Assembly (NCBI RefSeq): GCF_018881545.1
Contig: NZ_JACVQD010000001.1
Location: 896,039-960,038 of the forward strand
Reading direction: 5' to 3'
Length of the DNA stretch: 64,000 bases
Source of the DNA: Polynucleobacter alcilacus
GTDB lineage: Bacteria; Pseudomonadota; Gammaproteobacteria; Burkholderiales; Burkholderiaceae
The translations under genes and the position numbers were made by a program. Shown one piece after another: positions 16,186-27,531 of the stretch (position 1 is its first letter; the number at the start of each line of letters is the position of its first letter). The notes under the pieces were generated by a model. That model made no database searches and had not been told where the DNA came from. It saw only the letters and a program-made list of their open reading frames with translations.

Positions 16186-19023
16186 TTAATGTGCTTCTTC
16201 CCAATTATCGCCAATCCCAATACTCACCACTAAAGGTACCTTTAGCTCGGCAACATTACACATTAAACCTGGTAACTTGGCCTGTAAAAGCTCGATTTCA
16301 TCTAAAGGTACATCCAACACCAATTCATCATGAACTTGAAGCAGGAGTTTAGTTTTCAACTGCTCCTTTTCAAGCCAGTCCTCCACCGCAATCATGGCCA
16401 ACTTAATTAAATCTGCAGCAGTCCCCTGCATTGGGGCATTGATAGCTGCCCGCTCTGCTCCCTGACGGCGTGGACCATTAGAGCCCTGAATCTCGGGCAA
16501 CCAAAGTCGACGACCAAATACCGTTTCTACATAGCCATTCTCTCTAGCCTCTAAGCGGGTACGTTCCATATACTGTGCAACCCCTGGGTAACGATCAAAA
16601 TATTTTGCAATGTAGTTCTGAGCAGCAGCGCGTTCAATTCCTAAGTTCCCTGCTAAGCCAAAAGCGCTCATCCCATAAATCAATCCGAAGTTAATGACTT
16701 TGGCATAACGACGCTGCTCTGAGTTAACCTCGTCTAAGGCAATGCCAAAAATTTCGGCGGCAGTAGCTTGGTGCACATCCTTGCCTTCCCTAAACGCCGT
16801 TAGTAAGTTTTCATCTTCAGCAATATGCGCCATGATGCGCAATTCAATTTGTGAGTAGTCTGCCGAGAGCAACTTACATCCATCTGCAGGAATAAAAGCT
16901 TCGCGGATGCGACGACCCTCTTCAGTACGTACTGGAATATTTTGCAAATTGGGATCGCTAGAAGCTAAACGGCCAGTCACTGCGGTTGCCTGTGAAAAGT
17001 TGGTATGTACTCGACCCGTCTTAGGATCTGCCATCCGCGGCAGTTTTTCGATATAAGTAGACATCAGCTTAGCCAAACTACGATAGTCCAAAATGCGCGC
17101 CGGTAATGGGTAATCTTCAGCCAACTTTTGCAGCACTTCCTCATCAGTAGAGGGGGCGCCTGATGGTGTTTTCTTAATGACTGGGAGCTCAAGTTGGCCA
17201 AACAAGATTTCAGCAATCTGTTTTGGTGACTGAATATTGAACGGCTGTCCTGCCAGCTGATGAATCTCCCCTTCTAATTCCAGCAGGCGTTTGCCGACCT
17301 GCTGGCCTTGCTTAGCCAATAAAGCAGAATCAATGCGGATGCCGTTGCGCTCCATGATGCCAAGTACCCGCATTGCTGGCATCTCAATCTGTTCATAGAT
17401 ATACAGTAGTCCTGGGCTAGCTTGAATCTGCGGCCAAAGCTCTAAATGCAGGCGCAAAGTGATGTCGGCATCCTCTGCAGCATAGTCAGTAGCAATTTTG
17501 AGATCTACCTGATCAAAGCCAATTTGATGTACTCCTTTGCCACAGACTTCTTCGTAGCGAATGGTTTTCATACCCAGATGGCGCTCAGCTAAGCTATCCA
17601 TATTGTGTGGCAGATGTGATTCCAACACATACGATTCCAGCAAGGTATCGTATGCAATACCATTCAAAGTAATGTCGTAATTTGCAAAAATATGGGCATC
17701 GTACTTTAAGTTTTGTCCGACCTTCAAATGGCTTGCACTTTGCAGCCAGGGCTTGAGACGCGCAAGCACAAGCTCACGACTGAGTTGTATTTCACCATTG
17801 CGATGAGCAACCGGAATATAACAAGCCTCACCTGGTTTAACGGATAAAGAGATGCCAACCAATTCAGCAGCCAATGCATCCAAACTAGTTGTTTCGGTAT
17901 CGACAGCAGTCAGTTCTGCAGACTCTATTTTCTTTAGCCATCTATCCAGGGCCGCTTCATCTACTACACATTCATAATTTTTTCCAAAAGCGTCTTGTAT
18001 ATCTCTTGTATCTTGCGATAAATCTTTTGTCGGTGAAGTGGCAATTACGGTTGACCTTTTAGGGATCTCAATAGCCTCTACTGAAGCCTCTCTAAGGATT
18101 GGACTCCCAGCCAAATCAAGCTCTTGGAGTGCCTCAGAAGCCATACCCGATGGGCTTTCTAGCTTTCTCTCCACATCACGCAGCCAGGTCTTAAAAGCGT
18201 AACGCTCAAATAACTCTCGCAATAAAGGGGCATCTTCTGACTTCGCATGTAAATCATCTAAGCCGGGTAAATGGGGGGATAAATCACAATCTGTTTTGAC
18301 GGTAATCAGTTGTCGTGCTTGCGGTAGCCAAGTTAATGAGGCGCGCAGATTTTCTCCGACCACGCCCTTCACTTGATCTGCATGCGCCATCAAGTTATCT
18401 AAATCACCAAACTCTGCTAACCATTTATTCGCCGTCTTTGGTCCAGCCTTAGGAACGCCGGGAACATTGTCAACGGTATCGCCAATGATTGACAGGTAAT
18501 CAACGATGCGATTCGGTGGCACTCCAAATTTTTCAATCACGCCCTCGATATCGAGCATTTCATTCGTCATCGTGTTAATTAAAGTCACAGACGGATTTAC
18601 TAGCTGAGCCAAATCTTTATCCCCAGTAGAGATAATCGTTTCCCATCCCGCTTCGGTCGCTTGGCAAGCCAATGTACCAATGACATCATCTGCCTCAACC
18701 CCAGAGACCATCAATATGGGCCAGCCCAAAGCCCTCACCATGGCATGAATAGGCTCGATTTGATTTACTAAATCCTCGGGCATTGGCGAGCGATGGGCCT
18801 TGTACTCGGAGTACATTTCGTCCCGAAAGGTCTTCCCTTTGGCGTCAAAAACACAGGCAATATGGTCAGCCTTGAGCTCAGATCTAGCACGGCGCATCAT
18901 ATTGACCATGCCATAGATAGCCCCAGTGGGCTCTCCAGCCCCATTTCTGAGGTCTGGCATAGCGTGAAAGGCACGATAGAGGTAGCTAGAACCGTCTACC
19001 AACAAGAGTCTATGTTTAGTCAT
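16186..19023 (-). CDS. polA: DNA polymerase I
   Basis: The protein is 945 residues with all three domains. The 5'-nuclease comes first (LLLVDGSSYLYRAFHA, VSGVEADDVIGT). The 3'-5' exonuclease still has its acidic residues (VDTETT, NLKYDAH, YAAEDADI), so proofreading should be active. The polymerase shows SADYSQIELRIMAH, RRYAKVINFGLIYGMS and QVHDELVLDVP. It fills gaps in repair and removes Okazaki primers. ATG 19023 is chosen because the family starts here; the frame is open 30 codons further up. It is divergent from the DUF2782 gene. Confidence 0.97.
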   Translation of the reverse strand: MTKHRLLLVDGSSYLYRAFHAMPDLRNGAGEPTGAIYGMVNMMRRARSELKADHIACVFDAKGKTFRDEMYSEYKAHRSPMPEDLVNQIEPIHAMVRALGWPILMVSGVEADDVIGTLACQATEAGWETIISTGDKDLAQLVNPSVTLINTMTNEMLDIEGVIEKFGVPPNRIVDYLSIIGDTVDNVPGVPKAGPKTANKWLAEFGDLDNLMAHADQVKGVVGENLRASLTWLPQARQLITVKTDCDLSPHLPGLDDLHAKSEDAPLLRELFERYAFKTWLRDVERKLESPSGMASEALQELDLAGSPILREASVEAIEIPKRSTVIATSPTKDLSQDTRDIQDAFGKNYECVVDEAALDRWLKKIESAELTAVDTETTSLDALAAELVGISLSVKPGEACYIPVAHRNGEIQLSRELVLARLKPWLQSASHLKVGQNLKYDAHIFANYDITLNGIAYDTLLESYVLESHLPHNMDSLAERHLGMKTIRYEEVCGKGVHQIGFDQVDLKIATDYAAEDADITLRLHLELWPQIQASPGLLYIYEQIEMPAMRVLGIMERNGIRIDSALLAKQGQQVGKRLLELEGEIHQLAGQPFNIQSPKQIAEILFGQLELPVIKKTPSGAPSTDEEVLQKLAEDYPLPARILDYRSLAKLMSTYIEKLPRMADPKTGRVHTNFSQATAVTGRLASSDPNLQNIPVRTEEGRRIREAFIPADGCKLLSADYSQIELRIMAHIAEDENLLTAFREGKDVHQATAAEIFGIALDEVNSEQRRYAKVINFGLIYGMSAFGLAGNLGIERAAAQNYIAKYFDRYPGVAQYMERTRLEARENGYVETVFGRRLWLPEIQGSNGPRRQGAERAAINAPMQGTAADLIKLAMIAVEDWLEKEQLKTKLLLQVHDELVLDVPLDEIELLQAKLPGLMCNVAELKVPLVVSIGIGDNWEEAH

Positions 19024-19052
19024 AACGCAATCGTACAATCTAGTTGTCAATT

Positions 19053-19090
19053 GCCTACAGGACTGGTTAAGGAACCAGCCGAGAGTAGGC
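19053..19090. promoter_or_regulatory. Two-tier inverted repeat between polA and the DUF2782 gene
   Basis: Outer arms GCCTAC/GTAGGC and inner arms CTGGTT/AACCAG (loop AAGG) are both perfect and nested in 38 nt. The structure ends 14 nt before the DUF2782 ATG and lies 30 bp upstream of polA. It may be a leader hairpin or a protein-binding site. Confidence 0.55.
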
Positions 19091-19104
19091 TTAAAAAGGT
19101 GAAA

Positions 19105-19515
19105 ATGATGCATTCTCTAACGAACTTAATTAGCCACCTCCCAAGTCAAAATCTGGCTCTCATGAGCTTTTTTGTGGTTTTTGGACTCTTTGGAGTGGGA
19201 TCAGCACAAGCTCAGAATAACAGCCAAGCCTTGAGTCCCTCTGAACTAAATCGAATCAATAATCAGCCGCTTGCTCCAACAGTGAGTCCATCTGGCGCGC
19301 TCAACTCCCCTCAAAATCGCACGCCGAACTATCAGTATAGGGATGGGAATGGTACAGAGGTAACAGAGTACAAAGACGCAAATAGTCCAACCCAAGTACA
19401 GGTTAAAACCAAATACACTTCCTACGAAATGTCTCCGCCAGACTCTGTTAAACCAGGCGCTCAAGCGGGAGAGGGTGAACTTCTGAGTGTGCCCAGCATC
19501 AGCATTCCTTTTTAA
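19105..19515 (+). CDS. DUF2782-type small exported protein
   Basis: The protein is 136 residues. A hydrophobic segment at about residues 19-33 (MSFFVVFGLFGVGS) ending AQAQ looks like a signal peptide. The mature part is hydrophilic with a conserved-looking block YQYRDGNGTEVTEYKD and ends SVPSISIPF. The family call rests on this block and on position: in Pseudomonas a DUF2782 gene also sits between polA and thrB. Function is unknown. ATG 19105 (or 19108) follows AAGGTG; the frame is open far upstream over polA but without support. Confidence 0.7.
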   Translation: MMHSLTNLISHLPSQNLALMSFFVVFGLFGVGSAQAQNNSQALSPSELNRINNQPLAPTVSPSGALNSPQNRTPNYQYRDGNGTEVTEYKDANSPTQVQVKTKYTSYEMSPPDSVKPGAQAGEGELLSVPSISIPF

Positions 19516-19537
19516 TAAAAAATACTGACGCTGTTCT

Positions 19538-20515
19538 ATGGCTGTTTTTACTCCGATCGAGCTTGGTGATATTGCCAATTGGATTTCCCAAGATTTCAAT
19601 CTTGGTGAGGCCATTGATATTCGTGGCATTCATGGCGGTATAGAAAACTCGAATTTTTTCTTAGATACTAGTAAGGATGGGCAAAAACAGGAATATGTTT
19701 TAACCCTCTTCGAGAGACTGTCTGCACAGCAGTTACCTTACTACCTTGAGTTAATGCGCCACTTAGCAAATAAAGGGATCCCAGTCCCCAAACCCATTGA
19801 GAATAAACAGGGTGAAATTCTATTTACCCTCAAAGGTAAACCTGCCGCGATCGTGACGAAGTTACCCGGCTTATCGCGTTTACAACCTGAGGCTCAGCAT
19901 TGCACCTTAGTGGGTGAGATGCTAGCCAAAATGCATTTAGCGGGAAAAGATTTTTCACAAAATCAAGAGAACTTACGTAGTCTCGCTTGGTGGCAAAAAA
20001 CAATTCCCTTGGTGTTGCCGTATTTAAATGCATTGCAAAAAGAATTGCTCACTCATGAGCTAACTACTCAAGAAGCATTCTTTAGCTCAGCCAATTACGA
20101 TGCCCTACCCCAGGGCTCCAGTCATTGCGATCTCTTTCGCGACAACGTCCTCTTCGATCCAAAGGAAGGGCTTAGTTCCGCTAATGATCAATTAGGCGGT
20201 TTCTTTGATTTTTATTTTGCCGGTACTGATAAGTGGCTATTCGATTTAGCGGTTACTGCAAATGATTGGTGTCTTGCTGACAATCAACAGGATTTAGATC
20301 CCGCTCGCTTGGAAGCACTCATGAAGGCGTACCAATCAGTCCGCTTACTCACTAGAGAAGAGCAAGTAAGCTGGCCTTTGATGTTGCGAGCAGCAGCCCT
20401 GCGCTTTTGGGTTTCCAGATTATGGGATTTTTATTTACCACGCGATGCCCAAATGCTAACCCCTCATGACCCAACCCACTTTGAACATATTCTTTTAAGT
20501 CGTCGCTCCCTATGA
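19538..20515 (+). CDS. thrB: Homoserine kinase (aminoglycoside-phosphotransferase fold)
   Basis: The protein is 325 residues of the APH-like ThrB type found in many proteobacteria. It begins MAVFTPIE and shows GGIENSNFFL (nucleotide loop), the catalytic HCDLFRDN and the following DFYFAGTDKWLFDLA. It phosphorylates homoserine on the way to threonine. It follows the DUF2782 gene by 22 bp and overlaps the next gene by 4 bp (ATGA). Confidence 0.94.
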   Translation: MAVFTPIELGDIANWISQDFNLGEAIDIRGIHGGIENSNFFLDTSKDGQKQEYVLTLFERLSAQQLPYYLELMRHLANKGIPVPKPIENKQGEILFTLKGKPAAIVTKLPGLSRLQPEAQHCTLVGEMLAKMHLAGKDFSQNQENLRSLAWWQKTIPLVLPYLNALQKELLTHELTTQEAFFSSANYDALPQGSSHCDLFRDNVLFDPKEGLSSANDQLGGFFDFYFAGTDKWLFDLAVTANDWCLADNQQDLDPARLEALMKAYQSVRLLTREEQVSWPLMLRAAALRFWVSRLWDFYLPRDAQMLTPHDPTHFEHILLSRRSL

Positions 20516-21291
20516 AACTGAACTCAATTGCCCCACAAGAAGGCTATGTCTGGATAAGACAAGGTGTTTGGCTATTTAAACAAAACCCCTTGGGCTTCTT
20601 GATGCTGGTTTTTATGTATGTATTTGTTGCGCAGTTAGCCATCATTATTCCGGTCATTGGTGTATTTGCTGTTCTTCTCTTCACGCCAACTCTTGCGGTG
20701 GGCTTCATGACTGCTTGTCGGCAAGCTATCCAAAAAGAGCGTATCAAACCGACGGTATATTTGATCGGACTGCAATCAGGTCAACTCATTCGTAAACGCA
20801 TCATGCAATTGGGCCTCATTTATGCCGCCCTCATTTTGCTATTGAGCTTTATCTTAAGTCTATTGGTAGATTTTGAATTACTACTTCCCTTAATGACTAG
20901 CGATAAACCGATTACGCCTGAAGCACTACGCCAGATCTATTTAGTGCTTTTCTTCGGCGCAATACTGTATATACCCGTTGCCATGCTTATGTGGTTCTCA
21001 CCAGTACTCATAGCATGGGCAGATATGTCGGTTCCACAAGCAATTTTTTCTAGCTATTTGGCTTGTTGGAATAACAAAGCAGCCTTCTTCTTATATCTTG
21101 CCATTTGGAGTGCTATCTTAATTGCCATACCGCTAACGATAGGTATGCTCTTTGATGCTATGGACTTGGGGCAAGTAGCCTCATTCATTGTTGCGCCTCT
21201 TTCGATGGCAGGCTTAACAGTGATGCACTGCTCTTTCTATGCAAGCTGGAAAGCCTGTTTCACAGAAGATGAAGTAGTTTTACCTACTTAA
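20512..21291 (+). CDS. BPSS1780-family membrane protein
   Basis: The protein is 259 residues with about six hydrophobic segments. The N-terminal part has GYVWIRQGVWLFKQNP, then FTPTLAVGFMTACR, features of the BPSS1780 family of integral membrane proteins known from Burkholderia. Function is unknown. It overlaps thrB by 4 bp, so it is translationally coupled to it, and is convergent with uvrD. Confidence 0.8.
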   Translation: MKLNSIAPQEGYVWIRQGVWLFKQNPLGFLMLVFMYVFVAQLAIIIPVIGVFAVLLFTPTLAVGFMTACRQAIQKERIKPTVYLIGLQSGQLIRKRIMQLGLIYAALILLLSFILSLLVDFELLLPLMTSDKPITPEALRQIYLVLFFGAILYIPVAMLMWFSPVLIAWADMSVPQAIFSSYLACWNNKAAFFLYLAIWSAILIAIPLTIGMLFDAMDLGQVASFIVAPLSMAGLTVMHCSFYASWKACFTEDEVVLPT

Positions 21292-21302
21292 TCAGCACGG
21301 AC

Positions 21303-23666
21303 TCAGTCAATCGCAGCAAGCTTAGCAATACTCAGTTGTAACCACTTCACGCCATGGCGCTTAAAGCTCACCTGCGCCCGTGCATCAGCATCTACGCCTT
21401 CTAAACCGGTAACGCGGCCTTCACCAAACTTTGTATGAAATACGTTTTGGCCAATTGTGAATGGGTAATCCCCTCGCGGTGGTGAGGCCAATCTTTTGAC
21501 TTCAGTGGAGGCTGAACCAATCCGTTTGGTGGGTTTTTGCCGATCACTACCAGAGTCAAAGAAGTCATTCGACTCATACTCGCGCTGACGGGTATAGCCA
21601 TCTTGCCAAGTAGACCCTGATCTCGCATTGCCACCCCAACGAGCATCTTTTGCTTTTGGAGTGAGCCACTTCAATGAATCAGCAGGTAATTCTTCCAAAA
21701 ATCGTGATGGCATGTTGTAGCGAACTTGTCCATGCAACATACGCGATTGGGTATGCGATAAATAGAGGCGCTCTTTGGCTCGTGTAATGGCCACATACAT
21801 CAAGCGACGCTCTTCCTCTAAACCATTTTGCTCGTTGATACTGTTCTCATGAGGAAACAGACCTTCTTCAAGCCCAGTAATAAATACGGAAGTAAATTCC
21901 AAACCTTTTGCAGAATGCACTGTCATTAACTGCACGGCATCTTGCCCAGCTTGAGCCTGGTTATCGCCTGCCTCTAGAGAAGCATGGGATAAGAATGCGG
22001 CCAATGGGGAAACTTCTACCACGCCAGGCGCATTTTCTCCGGGAAGCATTGCTGCTGCCGCATCTTGGCCGTAACCCTCTTCTGCAATAAATGCAGTGGC
22101 AGCATTAATCAATTCTTGTAAGTTCTCGACACGATCTTGTCCTTCGCGCTCCGAGAGGTAATGCTGAATCAAGCCACTATGTTGAATAATGAATTCAACT
22201 GTTTCTGGCAAAGTGTTATGCCGAGTAGCTTCACGCATGTGATCAATTAAACGCACAAACCCGCTTAAGGCGGCGCCTGCTTTACCTTCTAATGATGAAG
22301 CTGCTGTATATAAGGAGGATTGCTGAGATCTTGCAGCATCTTGTAATGCTTCAATAGATCTCGCCCCAATACCACGGGTAGGAAAATTCACTACACGTGA
22401 GAATGAGGTGTCATCGTTAGGATTTTCAAGTAAGCGCATGTATGCAAGCGCATGTTTAATTTCGGCGCGCTCAAAGAACCGTAAGCCGCCATATACGCGA
22501 TAAGGAATACCGGCAGAGAACAAGGCGTGCTCAATAATGCGCGACTGGGCATTGCTTCTATAAAGCAATGCCACTTCTGTACGCTTGATCCCACTAGTTA
22601 CAAGGGCTTTAATTTCATCTACTAGCCAAGCAGCTTCAGCATGGTCACTCGGCGCATCAAAAATGCGCACGGGTTCACCATGGCCTGCATCGGTGCGCAA
22701 GTTTTTACCTAAGCGCTCAGAGTTATTGGCAATCAAATGATTTGCCGTGTCCAAAATATGGCCGTGCGAACGGTAGTTCTGCTCGAGCTTGACCATCAAG
22801 GGGTGATATTGCTTCTCATACAAACGCATATTCTCAACATCAGCACCACGAAAAGCATAAATACTTTGATCGTCATCACCCACAGCAAATACTGAGCTAC
22901 TGCCAGCACCACTGACATTAATACGACTAGCGTCATGACCAGATAATAATTTCAACCACGCATACTGCAAAGCATTGGTATCTTGAAACTCATCAATCAA
23001 GATATGGCGGAAGCGTTCTTGATAATGTGTCCGAATTGGCTCACTGTGTTTCAACAACTCATAGCTGCGTAATAGCAATTCAGCAAAATCCACCACACCT
23101 TCACGCTGACACTGCTCATCATAAGCTTGGTAGAGCTGAGCCATCTTGGCTTGGAAGTCATCGCCTACTGCAAGCTCTTTAGCACGCTGCCCTCTTTCTT
23201 TAGCGTGAGCAATAAAGTACTGCAGTTGCTTCGGAGGATATTTTTCATCATCTACCTTTAAGCCCTTTAAAAGGCGCTTAATGGCAGAAAGCTGATCCTG
23301 GGTATCCAATATCTGGAAAGTAGACGGCAAACCAGCCTCTTTGTGGTGGGCACGCAATAAACGGTTACAAAGACCATGAAAGGTGCCAATCCACATACCT
23401 CGAGTATTAATAGGCAACATGGCGCTTAAACGCACCATCATCTCTTTAGCGGCCTTATTGGTGAAGGTTACCGCCAGGACGCCAATAGGAGACACCTGAC
23501 CGGTCTGGATCAACCAGGCTATACGGGTGGTGAGCACGCGGGTTTTACCGCTACCAGCCCCTGCCAAGATCATGGCTGACTGGGCCTGACCATGGTCATT
23601 CACGGGCGGGAGGGTTACTGCCTCGCGTTGTTCTGGATTTAAGTTGGCGAGCAAGTCTGAGTACAT
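21303..23666 (-). CDS. uvrD: UvrD/PcrA-type DNA helicase
   Basis: The protein is 787 residues of helicase superfamily 1. Motif I is [17 protein letters not shown] is [39 protein letters not shown] and [17 protein letters not shown]. The C-terminal tail ([15 protein letters not shown]) is the UvrD/PcrA type that contacts RNA polymerase. It unwinds DNA in nucleotide-excision and mismatch repair. It is divergent from valS with only 24 bp between the start codons. Confidence 0.93.
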   Translation of the reverse strand: MYSDLLANLNPEQREAVTLPPVNDHGQAQSAMILAGAGSGKTRVLTTRIAWLIQTGQVSPIGVLAVTFTNKAAKEMMVRLSAMLPINTRGMWIGTFHGLCNRLLRAHHKEAGLPSTFQILDTQDQLSAIKRLLKGLKVDDEKYPPKQLQYFIAHAKERGQRAKELAVGDDFQAKMAQLYQAYDEQCQREGVVDFAELLLRSYELLKHSEPIRTHYQERFRHILIDEFQDTNALQYAWLKLLSGHDASRINVSGAGSSSVFAVGDDDQSIYAFRGADVENMRLYEKQYHPLMVKLEQNYRSHGHILDTANHLIANNSERLGKNLRTDAGHGEPVRIFDAPSDHAEAAWLVDEIKALVTSGIKRTEVALLYRSNAQSRIIEHALFSAGIPYRVYGGLRFFERAEIKHALAYMRLLENPNDDTSFSRVVNFPTRGIGARSIEALQDAARSQQSSLYTAASSLEGKAGAALSGFVRLIDHMREATRHNTLPETVEFIIQHSGLIQHYLSEREGQDRVENLQELINAATAFIAEEGYGQDAAAAMLPGENAPGVVEVSPLAAFLSHASLEAGDNQAQAGQDAVQLMTVHSAKGLEFTSVFITGLEEGLFPHENSINEQNGLEEERRLMYVAITRAKERLYLSHTQSRMLHGQVRYNMPSRFLEELPADSLKWLTPKAKDARWGGNARSGSTWQDGYTRQREYESNDFFDSGSDRQKPTKRIGSASTEVKRLASPPRGDYPFTIGQNVFHTKFGEGRVTGLEGVDADARAQVSFKRHGVKWLQLSIAKLAAID

Positions 23667-23673
23667 CGCCCCA

Positions 23674-23681
23674 ATTATAAT
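23674..23681. promoter_or_regulatory. Shared palindromic -10 element of the divergent uvrD and valS promoters
   Basis: ATTATAAT is its own reverse complement and contains TATAAT on both strands. It lies 7 nt before the uvrD ATG and 9 nt before the valS ATG. A usual start 6-8 nt past a -10 would leave almost no leader on either message. No good -35 is seen on either side. Confidence 0.5.
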
Positions 23682-23690
23682 TTGCCTCTT

Positions 23691-26582
23691 ATGCCAAATG
23701 CCTCAAATACCCCTAATTCACCAGCAGCCAGCTCAGCAGATGAACTCGCCAAATCCTATGAACCCGCCCCCATCGAAGCCTACTGGGGCCCGGAGTGGGA
23801 ACGCAGAGGTATTGCCGATGCCACTATGGATGAGAGCAAAGATAATTTTTCGATTCAGTTACCACCTCCCAACGTTACTGGCACCCTACATATGGGGCAC
23901 GCTTTTAATCAAACCATCATGGATGGCTTGGTACGTCATGCACGCATGGCTGGGAAAAATACTTTATGGGTTCCCGGTACAGACCATGCCGGAATCGCCA
24001 CACAAATTGTGGTCGAGCGCCAACTCGATGCGCAAAAAGTTTCTCGCCATGATTTAGGTCGTGAGAAATTTTTAGAAAAAGTGTGGGAATGGAAAGAAAC
24101 TTCAGGGTCATCTATTACTCGTCAGATTCGTCGCCTTGGCGCTTCGATTGATTGGGGCAAAGAATATTTCACCATGGACAGCAAGATGTCCCAAGCGGTT
24201 GTTGAGGTATTTGTTCGTCTGCATGAACAAGGTCTGATTTATCGCGGCAAACGTTTAGTGAATTGGGATCCAGTTTTAGGTACCGCAGTTTCCGACCTCG
24301 AAGTAGTGAGTGAAGAAGAAGATGGTTTCATGTGGCACATCCGCTATCCACTGAGTAATGGCTCTGGACACCTGACCGTTGCCACAACGCGCCCAGAAAC
24401 TTTACTTGGCGACGTTGCAGTGATGATTAACCCAGAAGATGAGCGCTTCAAACACCTCATCGGCAAGTCTGTCAATCTACCCTTATGTGATCGTCAAATT
24501 CCGATCATTGCAGATGACTACGTGGATGTGAACTTTGGAACTGGTGTTGTCAAAGTAACTCCCGCACATGACTTTAATGACTATGCGGTTGGTCAACGCC
24601 ATCAACTTCCCTTGATCAATATTCTGACCTTAGATGCCAAGATCAATGAGAATGCCCCTGCCCCTTATCGAGGCATGGAACGCTTTGCAGCTCGTAAACA
24701 AGTCGTTGCTGATTTAGAAGCGGCTGGCTTACTAGATAAAGTGCAGCCCCATAAATTGATGGTGCCACGGGGTGACCGCACACAAACCATTATTGAGCCG
24801 ATGCTCACCGACCAATGGTTCGTGGCAATGTCCAAGCCAAGCCCTGATAACCAATATCAACCTGGCTCATCCATCGCTGGCGCAGCTTTAGATGCAGTCA
24901 CTAAAGGCGATATTAAACTCGTACCAGAAAACTGGATTAATACTTACACCCAGTGGCTAGAAAATATCCAAGACTGGTGTATATCACGCCAGCTCTGGTG
25001 GGGTCATCAAATCCCGGCTTGGTATGCTGATAACGGCCAGATCTTTGTGGCACGCTCTGAAGAAGAAGCTAAAACTAAGGCGGTAGCTGCAGGCTATACC
25101 GGCTCGCTCAAGCGTGACCCAGACGTACTAGACACCTGGTTTAGTTCTGCGCTCGTGCCATTTAGCTCATTAGGTTGGCCAGAACAAACGCCTGCCTTAA
25201 ATCACTTCTTACCTTCATCAGTATTAGTAACCGGCTTTGACATCATCTTCTTCTGGGTGGCGCGCATGGTCATGATGACTTGCCACTTCACCGGTAAGGT
25301 GCCGTTTCATACTGTTTATGTGCACGGTTTGGTGCGTGATGCTGAAGGTCAAAAGATGAGCAAGTCCAAGGGCAACACTTTGGATCCGATTGATTTGATC
25401 GACGGCATCCAGATTGAAGACTTGGTAAGTAAGCGTACTACCGGCTTAATGAACCCAAAACAAGCAGAAAGTATTAGCAAGAAAACCAAAAAAGAATTTC
25501 CAGAAGGTATTCCGGCATTTGGCACAGATGCTTTGCGCTTTACCTTTGCATCCCTTGCATCTCTAGGTCGCAATATCAACTTTGACCAGAAGCGTTGTGA
25601 AGGCTATCGCAACTTCTGCAACAAACTGTGGAATGCCACTCGTTTTGTGCTCATGAACTGCCCTGGCAGCGATGAAGATAATGGCTTAGCCCCTTGTGAT
25701 AATCAATGTGGACCTGATGCTTACTTAGATTTTTCACCAGCTGATAAATGGATTGTTTCGCAGTTACAAAGAACGGAAGCCGAAGTTGAAAAGGGCTTTC
25801 AGAACTATCGCTTTGACAATATTGCAAGCAGCATCTATCAATTTGTTTGGGATGAATACTGCGACTGGTATTTAGAGCTTGCCAAAGTACAGTTACAGAC
25901 CGGAACCCCAGCCCAGCAACGTGCAACCCGCCGTACTCTCTTACGAGTACTGGAAACCATCTTGCGGATGGCGCATCCATTAATTCCATTTATCACTGAG
26001 ACACTCTGGCAGACTGTTGGGCCAAAGTCTGGCAAAGACTTAGCTCAGCAAGCAAAGCAAACGATTGCACTTCAGCCTTATCCCGTTGCTCAACCTGAAA
26101 AGATTGATGAACAAAGTGAAGCGTGGGTGACTCAAATTAAAGCAATTGTGGATGCCTGCAGAAATCTTCGCGGCGAGATGCAAGTCCCTCCCGGTCAAAA
26201 AGTTCCTCTATGGATTAGTGGGCCTGAGGCTTTCTTAGAAAAAGCAAAGCCTTATTTACTCGCATTAGCAAAATTGTCTGAAGTCAAAATCTATGGCAAT
26301 GAGTCTAGCCTCGAGAAAGATGCCCCTGGAGCACCAATGGCTCTCGTGGGCAGTATGAAAATACTATTAAAAATTGAGGTTGATGTAGTAGCAGAGAGGG
26401 TAAGACTCAGTAAAGAAATTGAGCGTATTGCAAATGAAATAATCAAAGCACGCATTAAACTAGATAATGAAAGCTTTATCGCACGTGCCCCGACTGAGGT
26501 CGTAGCCCAAGAACAAGAAAGGCTTGCCGGGTTTGAACAAAACCATGAGAAGCTTGTTGCACAATTGAAGCGATTGCAGTAA
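23691..26582 (+). CDS. valS: Valyl-tRNA synthetase
   Basis: The protein is 963 residues, a class I synthetase. The HIGH signature reads [14 protein letters not shown], the KMSKS signature [12 protein letters not shown]. The editing domain (about residues 190-340, [10 protein letters not shown]) and the C-terminal coiled-coil arm are present. It charges tRNA-Val and hydrolyses mischarged Thr. ATG 23691 is chosen; a TTG 9 bp earlier is also open. No Shine-Dalgarno sequence precedes it. Confidence 0.97.
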   Translation: MPNASNTPNSPAASSADELAKSYEPAPIEAYWGPEWERRGIADATMDESKDNFSIQLPPPNVTGTLHMGHAFNQTIMDGLVRHARMAGKNTLWVPGTDHAGIATQIVVERQLDAQKVSRHDLGREKFLEKVWEWKETSGSSITRQIRRLGASIDWGKEYFTMDSKMSQAVVEVFVRLHEQGLIYRGKRLVNWDPVLGTAVSDLEVVSEEEDGFMWHIRYPLSNGSGHLTVATTRPETLLGDVAVMINPEDERFKHLIGKSVNLPLCDRQIPIIADDYVDVNFGTGVVKVTPAHDFNDYAVGQRHQLPLINILTLDAKINENAPAPYRGMERFAARKQVVADLEAAGLLDKVQPHKLMVPRGDRTQTIIEPMLTDQWFVAMSKPSPDNQYQPGSSIAGAALDAVTKGDIKLVPENWINTYTQWLENIQDWCISRQLWWGHQIPAWYADNGQIFVARSEEEAKTKAVAAGYTGSLKRDPDVLDTWFSSALVPFSSLGWPEQTPALNHFLPSSVLVTGFDIIFFWVARMVMMTCHFTGKVPFHTVYVHGLVRDAEGQKMSKSKGNTLDPIDLIDGIQIEDLVSKRTTGLMNPKQAESISKKTKKEFPEGIPAFGTDALRFTFASLASLGRNINFDQKRCEGYRNFCNKLWNATRFVLMNCPGSDEDNGLAPCDNQCGPDAYLDFSPADKWIVSQLQRTEAEVEKGFQNYRFDNIASSIYQFVWDEYCDWYLELAKVQLQTGTPAQQRATRRTLLRVLETILRMAHPLIPFITETLWQTVGPKSGKDLAQQAKQTIALQPYPVAQPEKIDEQSEAWVTQIKAIVDACRNLRGEMQVPPGQKVPLWISGPEAFLEKAKPYLLALAKLSEVKIYGNESSLEKDAPGAPMALVGSMKILLKIEVDVVAERVRLSKEIERIANEIIKARIKLDNESFIARAPTEVVAQEQERLAGFEQNHEKLVAQLKRLQ

Positions 26583-26608
26583 TAAATAATAAAAGGACTA
26601 AAGTCGAA

Positions 26609-27496
26609 ATGTCTATGAATACCAAAGCAGTCACTAAAGCAGTCTTTCCTGTTGCAGGTTTAGGTACCCGCTTTTTACCTGCCACGAAAGCAAGCCCAAA
26701 AGAAATGCTCAATGTCGTGGATAAACCCCTCATTCAGTATGCGGTAGAAGAGGCTATTGCAGCCGGTATTACAGAAATGATTTTTGTTACTGGTCGCAGC
26801 AAGCGCTCGATTGAAGACCACTTTGATAAATCCTACGAGTTAGAAGCTGAGCTTGAGGCTAAAAATAAGACTGATCTGCTTCAGATCGTACGCAACGTAA
26901 AACCTAGTCATGTGGATTGCGTTTATGTTCGCCAACCCGAGGCTTTGGGTTTAGGTCATGCGGTACTGTGTGCTGAAAAACTCGTACGCGATGAGCCCTT
27001 CGCTATTATCTTGGCTGACGACTTATTGGATGGTCAACCACCCGTCCTCAAGCAAATGCTCAAAGTATTTGAAGAGCAAAATGGCTCAGTTCTAGCAGTA
27101 GAAAAAATTGATCCCGCCAAAAGTAGCTATTACGGCATTGTTGCTGGGACTGAAGTTACCCCAGGTATTTACAGGCTGGATGGCATTATTGAAAAACCCC
27201 AACCTAAAGATGCGCCGTCTAACTTAGCAGTTGTTGGGCGCTATGTCTTATCTTCTGACATCTTCAAACATATTCGCAATCTCAAGCCAGGCGCTGGCGG
27301 AGAAATCCAACTCACTGATGCGATTGCTGCCTTACTCAAAGAAGAGCCTGTGTTTGCTTATGAGTACGATGGTGTGCGTTATGACTGCGGTAGCAAGCTT
27401 GGCTACCTCAAAGCCTCTGTCGAATTTGCATTACGTCATCCAGAAGTAAGTGCTGATTTTGCCGACTATCTTAAGAGTCGGGTTTTTCTCAAATAA
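26609..27496 (+). CDS. galU: UTP-glucose-1-phosphate uridylyltransferase
   Basis: The protein is 295 residues. It starts with the nucleotidyltransferase signature [29 protein letters not shown] binds metal, and [10 protein letters not shown] and [12 protein letters not shown] are family marks. It makes UDP-glucose for envelope polysaccharides. AAGGAC lies about 12 nt before the ATG. It follows valS by 26 bp on the same strand. Confidence 0.96.
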   Translation: MSMNTKAVTKAVFPVAGLGTRFLPATKASPKEMLNVVDKPLIQYAVEEAIAAGITEMIFVTGRSKRSIEDHFDKSYELEAELEAKNKTDLLQIVRNVKPSHVDCVYVRQPEALGLGHAVLCAEKLVRDEPFAIILADDLLDGQPPVLKQMLKVFEEQNGSVLAVEKIDPAKSSYYGIVAGTEVTPGIYRLDGIIEKPQPKDAPSNLAVVGRYVLSSDIFKHIRNLKPGAGGEIQLTDAIAALLKEEPVFAYEYDGVRYDCGSKLGYLKASVEFALRHPEVSADFADYLKSRVFLK

Positions 27497-27531
27497 AGAA
27501 GATTGAGTTAATCGAGAGCTCATCTTCTTTT
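27495..27531 (+). terminator. Probable terminator between convergent galU and tusA-like gene
   Basis: AAAGAAGAT-GAG pairs with CTC-ATCTTCTTT with one bulge; a T-rich stretch follows on the plus strand. It overlaps both stop regions and may serve both genes. Confidence 0.5.

Noticed and set aside
15753..16352. Plus-strand open frame of 199 codons across the dienelactone hydrolase and polA ends
   Set aside because: It lies antisense to two firmly identified genes and has no recognisable features.
18793..19104. Upstream extension of the DUF2782 frame
   Set aside because: It runs antisense to the polA start, lacks a ribosome site, and would place the signal peptide in the middle of the protein.
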